Below the pieces are notes generated by a model. The model was not told the origin of the DNA and made no database searches. It worked only from the letters and a program-made list of their open reading frames with translations. From contig JBAUID010000176.1 in NCBI GenBank assembly GCA_049680625.1, positions 1 to 40,086 on the forward strand: a DNA stretch of 40,086 nt, in the 5' to 3' direction. The position numbers were made by a program, and so were the translations under genes. Numbering within the stretch: the first letter of the stretch is position 1; each line of letters begins with the position of its first letter. Shown in pieces: positions 8,315 to 16,906 of this stretch. This DNA comes from JAUIAI01 sp049680625 (lineage in GTDB: Bacteria; Pseudomonadota; Gammaproteobacteria; Burkholderiales; Burkholderiaceae_E).

Positions 8315-8836
8315 TCAAAGCATCACTTTATCCCAGCCGGCATGGATGGTTGCGCGACGCGAGCGCGCCAGATCAGCCTCGTCAAGGGCCGACAGGTCGT
8401 GCTGGGCGGGCGGCACAAATTCTGCGGAATGTGCCGTATCACGCACCAGGTTGGCAATCCGTCCGTTTTCTATCTGCAAGGTAACGTCGGGATAGCGGAG
8501 TTTGTCCGGCGCGCTCAGGTCAGGCAATGGACGATCGCGCCGGTAGGCCCGAACGGGGCCTGAAAACCAGGCAGCAAAGACCTTATTGCCGGCAAAGGGG
8601 AACAAATGATTCAGTTGCAGGGCTTCTTCATCACTCCAACGGGCATCCATGCTGGCCAGGTACAACCAGCCGTCTTCAATCAACCAGCGTGCACTGTAGC
8701 CCCGCCCCTCGGTGCTGACCGGCTCGAAAGCCGGGCGCGACCCAATCAACTCAAAGTAAACCTCAAGTGGTTGATCGACCATCTCAAATGTCTTATTACG
8801 TAGCAGCAAGGTGTCGCCGGCGAACGCGGGTTTCAT
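8315..8836 (-). CDS. Uncharacterised soluble protein upstream of the ABC importer
   Basis: This is a 173-residue acidic protein without signal peptide or membrane helix. Recognisable conserved-looking stretches are RGYSARWLIEDGWLYLASMDA (about 45-65), LFPFAGNKVFAAWFSGPVRA, and a C-terminal segment rich in Asp and Arg. I cannot assign a family or function. The ATG at 8836 has AGGA six bases upstream, so the longer frame to 8965 is not needed. It lies 132 bp upstream of the ABC ATPase on the same strand and is divergent from the DUF2868 gene, so it may share transcription with the importer. Confidence 0.7.
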   Translation of the reverse strand: MKPAFAGDTLLLRNKTFEMVDQPLEVYFELIGSRPAFEPVSTEGRGYSARWLIEDGWLYLASMDARWSDEEALQLNHLFPFAGNKVFAAWFSGPVRAYRRDRPLPDLSAPDKLRYPDVTLQIENGRIANLVRDTAHSAEFVPPAQHDLSALDEADLARSRRATIHAGWDKVML

Positions 8837-9035
8837 TGCAAGTCCTGTTTGGCATGACAAAAAAATCAATAGTCTGTGACTTTCTGCCGCATTTGGCCCA
8901 TCCTGAATCGGACGCTGACAAAGCGGGCACCAGCCGGTATGAACGGCAAGCAGCTGATGCACCATGCCGACAAACGGTTGTCAACAACGCCAACCGGCTG
9001 CTTCATGGCAGGATACGGGCTGAACCGGAAACTGT

Positions 9036-10583
9036 ATGAACGAAACTGCAGCCCGCAATATTCTTTTACTGCGCGCTTTTGAAACGAATCCTGATGATGG
9101 ACGCTGGACAGACGCCGACCGCGTCTGGGCAAACCAGGCGGCATTGACCGGCCCGGCCGGCCAGGCCGTGGGCGGTGCACCTGAGTTTATTGCCCGACGC
9201 GCGATGCTTGGCGTCCAACGGCTGGGCGAGCGCGATCCGGAAATACGTCAGCTGCACAACGCGCTAATCTGGCGGCCCTGGGTTGGCCCATTGATTGTCG
9301 CCGCTGCCTTTGGGCTGGGACTGCTGACTGATGCCATCGGCCCGGCCAGGCAGGTCAACTTGCTTGCGCCACCTTTGCTGGGTATTTTGTTGTGGAATTT
9401 TCTCGTCTACGGTCTGATGATCGCGGGCACAATGCTGCGGCCCATGCGACGTTCTACTTCTGATGCCACTTTCTCAACAGTCGCTTCAGATGGTCTGACG
9501 GGCCCGCTCAATCGGTTAGTCGCCTGGCTTGCGAGATCCCCGGTGCGTCACGTCGCAAAGACAGCCGGTGGCCCGGCGGATTCCGGACAGACGCGGAGCA
9601 ACAACGGTGCGGTCGTTAAATTTACCCAAGCCTGGCTCTACAGTAGTGCTCCGCTGACGACGGCCCGCTGCGCGGCCATACTGCATTTTGCTGCTGGCGC
9701 GTTCGCAGTTGGCGCGCTGGCTGCACTATATTTTCGCGGACTTGGCCAGGAATTCTTAGCTGGGTGGGAATCAACCTTTCTGGACGCTGATGCCGTTGCG
9801 CGACTGCTCGGATTCGTATTTGCGCCGGCGAGTTGGCTCAGCGGCATTGTGTTGCCTGATACCAGCGGATTTGCCAACATGCAATTTGGTCGATCTGCCG
9901 GGGTCAATGCGGCGCCGTGGATTCACCTGTATGCAATTACCCTGGGTTTGTTTGTCGTTTTGCCACGCCTCGGCCTTGGGTTGATGAGCAGCCTGAAGGC
10001 AGTTCGTTTACGCTCCCACTTCGGGCTGAACACTGATTCGCCGTACTTTGAATCACTGGCCCGCGTGTTGCGCGGTGATGCCGCCAGCCTGCTTGTCATC
10101 CCGTATAGCTACCAGCCACCACAATCAATCCACGACGCCCTGGGGCGTTTACTGGGACGTGTGCACGGCGCTGATGCAAAAATTACGCTGGCCCCGGCTG
10201 CAGCCCAGGGGGAAGAAGATAACTGGCAACTCCCGGCGCAACCATTATCCCCGGCGTTAGCAATCGCCTTATTCGCAATGACGGCCACTCCGGAAAACGA
10301 AACTCACGCAGCCTTCGCCAGCCGGCTTCGAACTTTGTTGCCAGCAGCCACTGTATTGGTGCCCATCGTTGACGAAAGCGGATTCCGAGAACGGTTTGAA
10401 AAACAAACCGGGCGCCTTGAACAACGCCGCCAGGCCTGGCGTAAAGTGCTGCTGGTGGCCGGTTTAACACCATTGTTTGTTGACCTGGCCAGCCCCGCGA
10501 CGCCGGCACAGGAACAACTCATGATCGATATCATTCAAGCAGGCAATAACCCAATGACACCGCAACCAGTGGTCACCGGATAA
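9036..10583 (+). CDS. DUF2868 membrane protein, partner of the DUF3482 GTPase
   Basis: This 515-residue protein matches the DUF2868 family of unknown function. An N-terminal soluble segment begins ETAARNILLLRAFET and contains EFIARRAMLGVQRL. Four hydrophobic segments follow, at about 80-99, 108-133, 213-235 and 300-320, and then a C-terminal soluble domain (SLLVIPYSYQPPQSIHDALG onward) that resembles the nucleotide-hydrolase-like tail of these proteins. The ATG has GGAA about seven bases upstream. The next gene, a GTPase of the DUF3482 family, starts six bases after this stop. The two families are regularly adjacent in proteobacteria, which points to a membrane-GTPase complex of unknown purpose. 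Confidence 0.85.
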   Translation: MNETAARNILLLRAFETNPDDGRWTDADRVWANQAALTGPAGQAVGGAPEFIARRAMLGVQRLGERDPEIRQLHNALIWRPWVGPLIVAAAFGLGLLTDAIGPARQVNLLAPPLLGILLWNFLVYGLMIAGTMLRPMRRSTSDATFSTVASDGLTGPLNRLVAWLARSPVRHVAKTAGGPADSGQTRSNNGAVVKFTQAWLYSSAPLTTARCAAILHFAAGAFAVGALAALYFRGLGQEFLAGWESTFLDADAVARLLGFVFAPASWLSGIVLPDTSGFANMQFGRSAGVNAAPWIHLYAITLGLFVVLPRLGLGLMSSLKAVRLRSHFGLNTDSPYFESLARVLRGDAASLLVIPYSYQPPQSIHDALGRLLGRVHGADAKITLAPAAAQGEEDNWQLPAQPLSPALAIALFAMTATPENETHAAFASRLRTLLPAATVLVPIVDESGFRERFEKQTGRLEQRRQAWRKVLLVAGLTPLFVDLASPATPAQEQLMIDIIQAGNNPMTPQPVVTG

Positions 10584-10589
10584 CCGTTG

Positions 10590-12080
10590 ATGAGTGAGTC
10601 AAGTACCGCTGCGCCTGCGAACCATCACATATCGCTCAGCCTGGTTTCTCATACCAATGCGGGCAAAACGACTTTGGCGCGAACCCTTTTGGGCCAGGAC
10701 GTCGGCGAGATCCGTGACGAATCCCATGTCACCGAAATTGCCGAACGCTACACGATGGTCACCACCGAGCAAGGAGATGTTCTGCAGCTGTGGGACACAC
10801 CGGGTTTTGGCGACAGTGCCCGCCTGGCCAAACGCCTCGAAAATTCCGCCAATCCGTTGGGCTGGCTGGTCGGCCAGGTTTGGGACCGATTCAGTGACCG
10901 GGCAACTTATTCCAGTCAGCAGGCCATTCGTAATGTACGCGACCACGCCGACGTGGTCTTGTACCTGGTCAACGCATCGGAAGACCCGCAGGATGCCGCC
11001 TATGTCGAGCCGGAAATGCGCATCCTCGCCTGGACGGGGAAACCAGTTATCGTGTTGCTCAACCAGATGGGTCCGCCCCGACCAACTGACGTCGAAGCGG
11101 CTGACATCGCTCAATGGCGGACCCATCTGGCCAATCAGCCCATGGTAAAAAAAGTCTTGGCCCTGGATGCCTTTGCGCGGTGCTGGGTTCAGGAAGGCTC
11201 ACTTCTCGACGATATCGCCGGCGTGCTCGATCCGGCCCATGCAGCGAGTTACCAACGGCTGCGAGACCAATGGCTAAGTGACCGCCGACAGGTTTTTGAC
11301 GATGCGATTGCAGCATTGGCATCCGGTATCGCCAATGCTGCGAGCGATATTGAGCGAGTCGCTGATGCCGGCTTACTGTCATCCGTCCGTGATGCGGGTG
11401 CGGCCATTGGTATCGGCAACAGCGACGCGAGTAAGGCACGAGATGCGGCCATGGTCAGCCTTGCCGAGCGCTGGGACAAAACCAATCGCGAAACCACCGA
11501 CAAACTGATCGCCTTACACGGACTAAGCGGCAGCGCTGCCCAGCAGGTATTAACCCGGGTGGATGCACACTACGCGGTTCACCGCAAACTGAGTGAAGGT
11601 AAAGCGGCAATCGTTGGTGGGGTTACCACTGGCGCGCTGGCCGGCCTGAAAGCCGATATCGCCAGCGGTGGCATGACGCTGGGTGGCGGCATGATTGCCG
11701 GCGGCGTTATTGGCGCATTAGGGGCCGCAGGCCTGGCCCGCGGATACAACATGATTCGCGGCATCAACGACGTAGTCATTCAGTGGTCGGACGACGTATT
11801 AAAGAACAAAGTCAGCACCGCTTTGCTCACGTATCTTGCCGTATCACATTTTGGTCGCGGTCGGGGCGATTGGGAGCGATCGGAATATCCGCCCCATTGG
11901 AAGGATGTCGTCACGCAGGCGGTTGACGATAAATCGGCCCGATTTAGCAAGGCATGGAAAGGTCGTGAGCGGGACGATGGGCGTGACAAACTGATTACCG
12001 CCACGACCAAACTGCTCAATGAAACAGCGCGCGATGTTCTTAAAAAACTCTACCCGGACGCATCGGACGTACTGCGGTAA
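10590..12080 (+). CDS. DUF3482-type GTPase
   Basis: This 496-residue protein has an N-terminal Ras-like/Era-like GTPase domain: P-loop SHTNAGKTTL at 20-29, a switch region with HVTE, G3 as WDTPGFGD, and a G4 position reading LLNQMG instead of NKxD. The C-terminal half carries the DUF3482 region, including a Gly/Ala-rich hairpin (about 340-385, GGVTTGALAGL and GGGMIAGGVIGALGAAGLA) that could insert into membranes in the manner of glycine-zipper helices. A TTG three bases upstream is in frame, but the ATG at 10590 is preferred. Its tight spacing after DUF2868 indicates co-expression and probably a complex. The substrate process is unknown. Confidence 0.85.
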   Translation: MSESSTAAPANHHISLSLVSHTNAGKTTLARTLLGQDVGEIRDESHVTEIAERYTMVTTEQGDVLQLWDTPGFGDSARLAKRLENSANPLGWLVGQVWDRFSDRATYSSQQAIRNVRDHADVVLYLVNASEDPQDAAYVEPEMRILAWTGKPVIVLLNQMGPPRPTDVEAADIAQWRTHLANQPMVKKVLALDAFARCWVQEGSLLDDIAGVLDPAHAASYQRLRDQWLSDRRQVFDDAIAALASGIANAASDIERVADAGLLSSVRDAGAAIGIGNSDASKARDAAMVSLAERWDKTNRETTDKLIALHGLSGSAAQQVLTRVDAHYAVHRKLSEGKAAIVGGVTTGALAGLKADIASGGMTLGGGMIAGGVIGALGAAGLARGYNMIRGINDVVIQWSDDVLKNKVSTALLTYLAVSHFGRGRGDWERSEYPPHWKDVVTQAVDDKSARFSKAWKGRERDDGRDKLITATTKLLNETARDVLKKLYPDASDVLR

Positions 12081-12114
12081 TCAAGCCTGCACACGACCCG
12101 CGAAACGACGTGCC

Positions 12115-12831
12115 CTAACCGACTGAACTGCCTGGCCGACTTTTTAATGCCAGGTCACCCGCCGGAATGACCACAAGGCCAGCCTCGGCCGCATTCAAAA
12201 CTTTAATTGCCAAATGCGCCAACTGCTCAGACGTCACCGGCTCTAGAGAGCGCGGAATCATCAGCATCTGGATACTCATATAGACATTGGTGATGCGTTG
12301 CAACAGCGACAGCCCACTGCTTCGATGTTGCCGAAGCGGCCGGAGAATCACAAACCGGGTGGGCGCGAGTGCATTGATACCCCGCTCCAGGGTCGAAATC
12401 ATCCCGCGCTGCATCGTGCCAAATTGTAATAACACCGGGGTCGGGGCAACCAGAAGAATTCGTTGCACGCCGGCTGCAACAGCATGTTTTGCAATATTCA
12501 GCGCGGACGTTTCGTCAACGGCAACAAAGGCCGCATCGCGACCGTGGGGAGAGCGACCCATGTCGTCACCGGCATCAGATAACAACAGGAACAGATCTTG
12601 AGCGGGCGGAACATCGTCCAGCGTAAACATGGTCAGATTCTTCAGACCCATCGACACCGGCTGCTCGGCCAGGACGCTCACCTCATCGTAACCACCGCGG
12701 GCGAGCACAGCATTGAGCAAAGCTTCTCCGCGCCGGCCGACAGCCCCGGCGACAACGGCGCGAGGTCTGCTCCGGGCAGCAGGCGGCACAGAGCCAGCCG
12801 CTTTGGTAAGCGCTTGATTCAGGGATTCCAT
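12115..12831 (-). CDS. NAD(P)-binding Rossmann-fold protein (atypical SDR-like)
   Basis: This 238-residue protein has an N-terminal dinucleotide-binding motif (AVVAGAVGRRGEALLNAVLA, about residues 25-44), here a GxxGxxG variant, then strands and helices typical of atypical short-chain dehydrogenase/NAD-dependent epimerase-like folds, including an AAGVQRILLVAPTPVLL segment and an RFVILRPLRQ strand. No Tyr-x-x-x-Lys catalytic motif is visible, which fits the atypical, HTATIP2/NmrA-like subclass that binds NAD(P) for regulation. The gene converges with the GTPase (34-bp gap) and diverges from the creatininase gene with 121 bp between starts. Confidence 0.6.
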   Translation of the reverse strand: MESLNQALTKAAGSVPPAARSRPRAVVAGAVGRRGEALLNAVLARGGYDEVSVLAEQPVSMGLKNLTMFTLDDVPPAQDLFLLLSDAGDDMGRSPHGRDAAFVAVDETSALNIAKHAVAAGVQRILLVAPTPVLLQFGTMQRGMISTLERGINALAPTRFVILRPLRQHRSSGLSLLQRITNVYMSIQMLMIPRSLEPVTSEQLAHLAIKVLNAAEAGLVVIPAGDLALKSRPGSSVG

Positions 12832-12952
12832 GGGCGGGGATCATCGCACAAACCGACCCATCTTCCGACATTGCAACCACGAATGGCCAACAATTCGACC
12901 ATCCCACGACAAATCCCTGCGTATCACTCAGTAAGCGAGAGATAATCAGCGA

Positions 12953-13822
12953 ATGAACCCGACACAACCGAAAAAGCAACCGAAAGAACAAGCGGCAGAA
13001 CAATCGAACCAATCCAGCAGCCAGGCGGCTGGCCTGCCAAGCGGCTACTGGCAGGATTTGACCACGCTTGACTTCAGCCGTATCAATCCAGAAAAGAACA
13101 TCGCGTTATTGCCCGTCTCTGCGATTGAGCAACACGGGGCCCACCTGCCGTTGAGCACTGACGCAGAAATAAACGCCGGGGTTATTCAGGCCATGCTGGC
13201 GCAATCACCAACGACAGCCGGAGTTTTAGTACTGCCAGCGCTACCCGTCGGCGACAGTATTGAGCACACGGCATTCCCCGGCAGTTTGTCCGCACAACTC
13301 GAAACAGTCATCACTTTGTGGCTGGATGTCGGGCGCAGTGTGGCGCGGGCAGGCATTCGTAAACTCGTGATTTTCAATACCCACGGCGGCCAGCGTGGTC
13401 ATGTAGACCAAGTAGCAGTCCGCCTGCGAACTGAACTCAACATGATGGTCGCGCGCGCAAATGCCGGTAACTTTGGCAAGCCGGCGGGTTTGTTCAGCGA
13501 TGCCGAACGAGCCCACGGCTTACACGGCGGCGCAATAGAAACGTCGATGATGTTGCATTTACGGCCCGACCTTGTCCGGATGGCGCTCGCAATCAACGCC
13601 CAAAGTAGTGCCGTGTCGATGTCGGCAAATCAATACCTGGGCATGGAACGCGGCGTTGGCATCGGCTGGATGGCGCAAGATCTGCACGAAAGTGGCATCT
13701 GCGGGGATGCGACCCAGGCAACTGCCGAGGCCGGGCGTCAGCTTGTTGAGCACACTGCGCACGCCCTGGCAACACTGTGTGAAGAACTCGCTGCCACCCC
13801 GTTGTCGCAACTCAAGTCGTGA
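12953..13822 (+). CDS. Creatininase family amidohydrolase
   Basis: This 289-residue protein is a creatininase-fold metal-dependent amidohydrolase; relatives act on creatinine, on guanidino or lactam rings, or in mycofactocin and riboflavin pathways (MftE, ArfB). The metal ligands are all in place: E59 and nearby histidines in IEQHGAHLPL, D70 in STDAEI, H144 in FNTHGG, and E196 in GGAIETSMM. The first 27 residues are a Gln/Lys/Ser-rich extension not seen in the core family and may be disordered. The true substrate cannot be told. It converges on the PhyH-type oxygenase with 21 bp between stops. Confidence 0.88.
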   Translation: MNPTQPKKQPKEQAAEQSNQSSSQAAGLPSGYWQDLTTLDFSRINPEKNIALLPVSAIEQHGAHLPLSTDAEINAGVIQAMLAQSPTTAGVLVLPALPVGDSIEHTAFPGSLSAQLETVITLWLDVGRSVARAGIRKLVIFNTHGGQRGHVDQVAVRLRTELNMMVARANAGNFGKPAGLFSDAERAHGLHGGAIETSMMLHLRPDLVRMALAINAQSSAVSMSANQYLGMERGVGIGWMAQDLHESGICGDATQATAEAGRQLVEHTAHALATLCEELAATPLSQLKS

Positions 13823-13843
13823 TCACGCCGCCCTGATGACAAT

Positions 13844-14668
13844 TTATTTGTCGCGGCGGTGACCCACGTTGAAATCATTTCTGCCACTCACATCACGTCC
13901 GCGTAACAACCACAGCGGCCTGGAGGCGAATGCAACCGGCACGCCGGAATTACCATCAACCGGGGTCAGATTACGTTCAAAGACCGATGTTGCCGGCATG
14001 TAGCGCAAGGCAACACCAGCCCGCCTTTTTGGTGAGCGGTTCTGCGCAGCCCCGTGCAGCATGTAAACGTCGTGAAACGACATTTGACCGGGCTGCAACT
14101 CAAGACTGACCGCCGTGTTCTCATCAAAGCTGTCTGCCCGAGCCCGCAATGTCAGTGTCAGATCCTCGCGATCTTCCATGTCATGAGCAACCGTCGTACG
14201 CGCGAGGTGAGAGCCGGGTATCACACGCAAACAGCCATTTTCTTCAATCGACTCGTCAATCGCAATCCAGACCGTCAGCGTTGCCAGCGGCCGGATCGGC
14301 CAGTACTCGCCATCCTGGTGCCACGGTGTTTCAAGGCCATCACCACCCGGTTTACAAAACACGTGGCAACCCCACAAGATGATGTCCGGGCCGATCAATT
14401 GCTCCACCATATCGAGAATACGAGGGTCACGGGCCAGGCGCAGGAAATCACCGCTGCCGGCAACCCCTTCACTGTTTTGGCCACCGGGCCCATCACCTTC
14501 GATATGGGCGCTCAGGAGTTTCTCGGGCCGGACCCCTGGATTAGCTGCCAGCAGCTTGTCCAGGGTTGTGCGCAAAGCGGCAACTTCAGCGTGGTCCAGC
14601 GAAAAGCCCGGGACCAAATACCCGGACTGTCTGTATTGATCAATATTGGCCTGACTCAAACTACCCAT
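13844..14668 (-). CDS. Phytanoyl-CoA dioxygenase (PhyH) family Fe(II)/2-oxoglutarate oxygenase
   Basis: This 274-residue cupin-fold oxygenase has iron ligands H117 and D119 in WHQDGEYWP, a distal His at 205 in MLHGAAQNRS, and arginines in the following strand (RAGVALRYMP) for 2-oxoglutarate. Such enzymes hydroxylate small molecules such as phytanoyl-CoA, ectoine or secondary metabolites; the substrate here is unknown. The ATG at 14668 follows a G-rich ribosome site (GGGGGG, six bases away), so the frame extension to 14701 is unlikely. It is divergent from an MFS exporter, and the shared upstream region carries possible operator sites. Confidence 0.88.
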   Translation of the reverse strand: MGSLSQANIDQYRQSGYLVPGFSLDHAEVAALRTTLDKLLAANPGVRPEKLLSAHIEGDGPGGQNSEGVAGSGDFLRLARDPRILDMVEQLIGPDIILWGCHVFCKPGGDGLETPWHQDGEYWPIRPLATLTVWIAIDESIEENGCLRVIPGSHLARTTVAHDMEDREDLTLTLRARADSFDENTAVSLELQPGQMSFHDVYMLHGAAQNRSPKRRAGVALRYMPATSVFERNLTPVDGNSGVPVAFASRPLWLLRGRDVSGRNDFNVGHRRDK

Positions 14669-14684
14669 TGCCTGCCCCCCTAAC

Positions 14685-14700
14685 TGGCTAAACCTAGCCA
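14685..14700. promoter_or_regulatory. Perfect inverted repeat in the PhyH leader
   Basis: TGGCTA and TAGCCA are separated by AACC and lie 17 bp upstream of the PhyH start. The site could be an operator or a small leader hairpin next to the ribosome site. No regulator gene is adjacent. Confidence 0.3.
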
Positions 14701-14766
14701 CTATTATCGCGCTAATCGGGGATTGCGAGGATTACTCACGAAAAATAACCGAAGTTTCGGCTAAAT

Positions 14767-16143
14767 ATGCGGGCAATGCTGCGCGTAGCAAGTAAATTAC
14801 GCCTGCTTCCGGGTAAATTACGACGGCATTTAACTTCGCCCGCGCCTAAATATTGCGGAACGTCATTTCTTATCAGAATATCTCTCAATTTGCCTGAACT
14901 TACCAGCCCCACGTTAAGCGCCCTCACCAGTCCGGACCGGCCACCACGGTCTTTCCTGGCGACGCTGATTTTATTTGCGATGCTGGGCCCGTTCGCAATG
15001 ACATCATTTGTGCCCGCGTTGCCGGCCATTGGTGAGACCTTTGACATTCACAGCGGCGCGGCGCAACTGGTACTTACCTTATCTCTCATCGGTACCGCAT
15101 TTGCCTCATTGGCTTACGGCAAGGTATCCGATTGGATCGGCTGGCACCATGCCGTTTTACTGGGTTTGGCCATCGCTTGTGCAGGCTCGATTATCGCCGC
15201 CGCCGGTTCATCGATTCAAATGGTAATTATCGGGAGACTGATCCAGGCCATTGGTGCGGGCAGTTCGTTTGTTTTGATTCGACTCATTGTCTATGACGCT
15301 TACGGACCCAGTCGGTCGACCGCAATGCTGGGCTATGTTACGGCGGCTATGGCGCTGTCCCCAATGTTCGCCCCGCTGATTGGCGGTCTGATCATCGACA
15401 ACTATCACTGGCGCTGGATATTTGGCACTGTTGCCATCGGTTCATTGATCATCCTGTGTCTGACTATCAGGTTCTTCCCGGCGGCGACCGAAACCCGCAG
15501 TGCGAATCAAGTCAACGAATTCCCCGGAACCTCCTGGCTAAGCTTATTGCGGCACCCGGATTTTTTGCGTTTCAGCACGGTCAGTGTTTCTGCAGTTGCA
15601 ACCTTTTACGCCTTCCTTTCCGGCGCGCCGCATCTGCTGATCGGCACCACAGGCGTTGGGCTGACCGCCACCGAATACGGTGTTTATTACAGCCTGGTGC
15701 CACTGGGTTTCTTATCAGGCAGTTTTTTTGCTGGTCGGTGGGGTGCTCAGCTGGGCAACAACCGTTTATGCCTACTCGGATGCAGCCTGAACCTGTTCGG
15801 GGCCGTGCTGGCTTTTTCCCTGGTAACCGTATTTGGGATCAGCCCTTTGGCTATCGTTGGCCCGATAACAATTGGTGCTATTGGCGTTGGCCTCGCCAAC
15901 ACAGGCTCGCAGGCCGGGCTGGTCGCATCATCACCAGAGCGGCCGGGGGTTGCTTCCGGCCTGTGCGCGTTCGGGCAACTGATGATCAGTGCGGTGGTTG
16001 TTCAGCTGACCGGGGTTCTCGTTGGCATCGGGGCAATTGTCGTTACCCTGACTATGGTCGTTACTGCTGCATCCGGCCTGATCGGCTATGCTTGGTGGTC
16101 AAGAGAATCAAGACCGGGGCCGACGTCACCAGCCCCCACCTGA
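14767..16143 (+). CDS. MFS multidrug exporter, Bcr/CflA type
   Basis: This 12-helix major-facilitator protein has the features of Bcr/CflA drug:H+ antiporters: first helix LATLILFAMLGPFAMTSFVPALPAIG, motif A-like KVSDWIGWHHAVLLG after helix 2, a helix-4 IQAIGAGSSFVLIRLIVYD segment, and the long helices of the C-terminal half. The frame as listed (458 residues) has about 60 residues before helix 1, more than the family needs. No ribosome site is seen at the ATG at 14767, and putative operators lie inside this extension, so the true start is probably further in, for example the TTG at 14890. It is divergent from the PhyH gene and followed 12 bp later by a GST. Confidence 0.88.
   Translation: MRAMLRVASKLRLLPGKLRRHLTSPAPKYCGTSFLIRISLNLPELTSPTLSALTSPDRPPRSFLATLILFAMLGPFAMTSFVPALPAIGETFDIHSGAAQLVLTLSLIGTAFASLAYGKVSDWIGWHHAVLLGLAIACAGSIIAAAGSSIQMVIIGRLIQAIGAGSSFVLIRLIVYDAYGPSRSTAMLGYVTAAMALSPMFAPLIGGLIIDNYHWRWIFGTVAIGSLIILCLTIRFFPAATETRSANQVNEFPGTSWLSLLRHPDFLRFSTVSVSAVATFYAFLSGAPHLLIGTTGVGLTATEYGVYYSLVPLGFLSGSFFAGRWGAQLGNNRLCLLGCSLNLFGAVLAFSLVTVFGISPLAIVGPITIGAIGVGLANTGSQAGLVASSPERPGVASGLCAFGQLMISAVVVQLTGVLVGIGAIVVTLTMVVTAASGLIGYAWWSRESRPGPTSPAPT
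14792..14822. promoter_or_regulatory. Two GTAAATTACG sites 21 bp apart in the divergent PhyH/MFS region
   Basis: The decamer GTAAATTACG occurs at 14792-14801 and 14813-14822. The start-to-start distance of 21 bp is two helical turns, so both copies face the same side of the DNA. Each core (GTAA-A-TTAC) is itself palindromic around its centre, as for a dimeric regulator. The sites lie about 125-155 bp upstream of the PhyH start. They are inside the MFS frame only if its farthest ATG is used. Confidence 0.4.
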
Positions 16144-16155
16144 CCGGAGATCACC

Positions 16156-16806
16156 ATGTACGACGTTTACTTTTGGCCAACCCCAAATGGCTATAAACCG
16201 CTGTTAATGCTGGAAGAAATTGGTGCCGAGTACACGTTGCACTCGATCAACATTGGTAAAGATGAACAATTCGCCCCGGACTTTCTGAAAATTGCCCCCA
16301 ACAATCGCATCCCGGCAATGATCGACAATCATCCGGCGATTGGCAGCCAGCCAGTGTCGGTTTTTGAATCCGGCGCCATACTGTTCTATCTGGCTGAAAA
16401 AAGTGGCCAATTTCTGCCAACCAGCCTGCCTGAGAGAACCCAGGCAATGGAATGGCTGATGTGGCAAATGGGCGGGCTTGGCCCGATGGCAGGCCAGGCA
16501 CATCATTTTTTGGGTGCCAGCGAGCCAGTGCCCTATGGCATTGAGCGGTATACCCGCGAATGCCAGCGACTTTACGGCGTGCTGGACCGTCGCCTCGAGG
16601 GGCGCGACTTTGTTGCCGGTGAATACTCCATTGCCGACATGGCATCGTTCCCGTGGGTCTGGCGCCACGAACGGCATAAGGTGTCGCTCGACAGTTTCCC
16701 GAACGTCAAAGCCTGGTACCAACGCATTCAGGCGCGACCGGCCACAGTGCGCGCCTCAGAACGTGGGGCGCCGATCAACCCCAGCGCCCAGACGCTGCTG
16801 CCCTGA
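16156..16806 (+). CDS. Glutathione S-transferase, Nu class (YfcG-like disulfide-bond oxidoreductase)
   Basis: This 216-residue protein has an N-terminal thioredoxin fold with the Nu-class WPTPNGYK motif (Thr9 and Asn11 replace Tyr/Ser as glutathione contacts), cis-Pro region NNRIPAMID and FESGAIL. The helical C-terminal domain carries WQMGGLGPMAGQAHHF and the IERYTRECQRLYGVLD helix, as in E. coli YfcG. Members show glutathione-dependent disulfide reductase activity. GGAG stands six bases upstream of the ATG, 12 bp after the MFS gene, so the two are probably co-transcribed. Confidence 0.9.
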   Translation: MYDVYFWPTPNGYKPLLMLEEIGAEYTLHSINIGKDEQFAPDFLKIAPNNRIPAMIDNHPAIGSQPVSVFESGAILFYLAEKSGQFLPTSLPERTQAMEWLMWQMGGLGPMAGQAHHFLGASEPVPYGIERYTRECQRLYGVLDRRLEGRDFVAGEYSIADMASFPWVWRHERHKVSLDSFPNVKAWYQRIQARPATVRASERGAPINPSAQTLLP

Positions 16807-16906
16807 GACCCGCCGGCTATTACCCATTACCGGCTTGCAGGCCAATTGCGCTACCTATCCTAGAATATCGCAACGTCGCCATGTCGATAAATACAGCTGA
16901 TTTATT

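Noticed and set aside
15456..16196. Plus-strand frame of 246 codons overlapping the MFS gene
   Set aside because: An out-of-frame shadow of the 12-helix transporter, with no recognisable domain.
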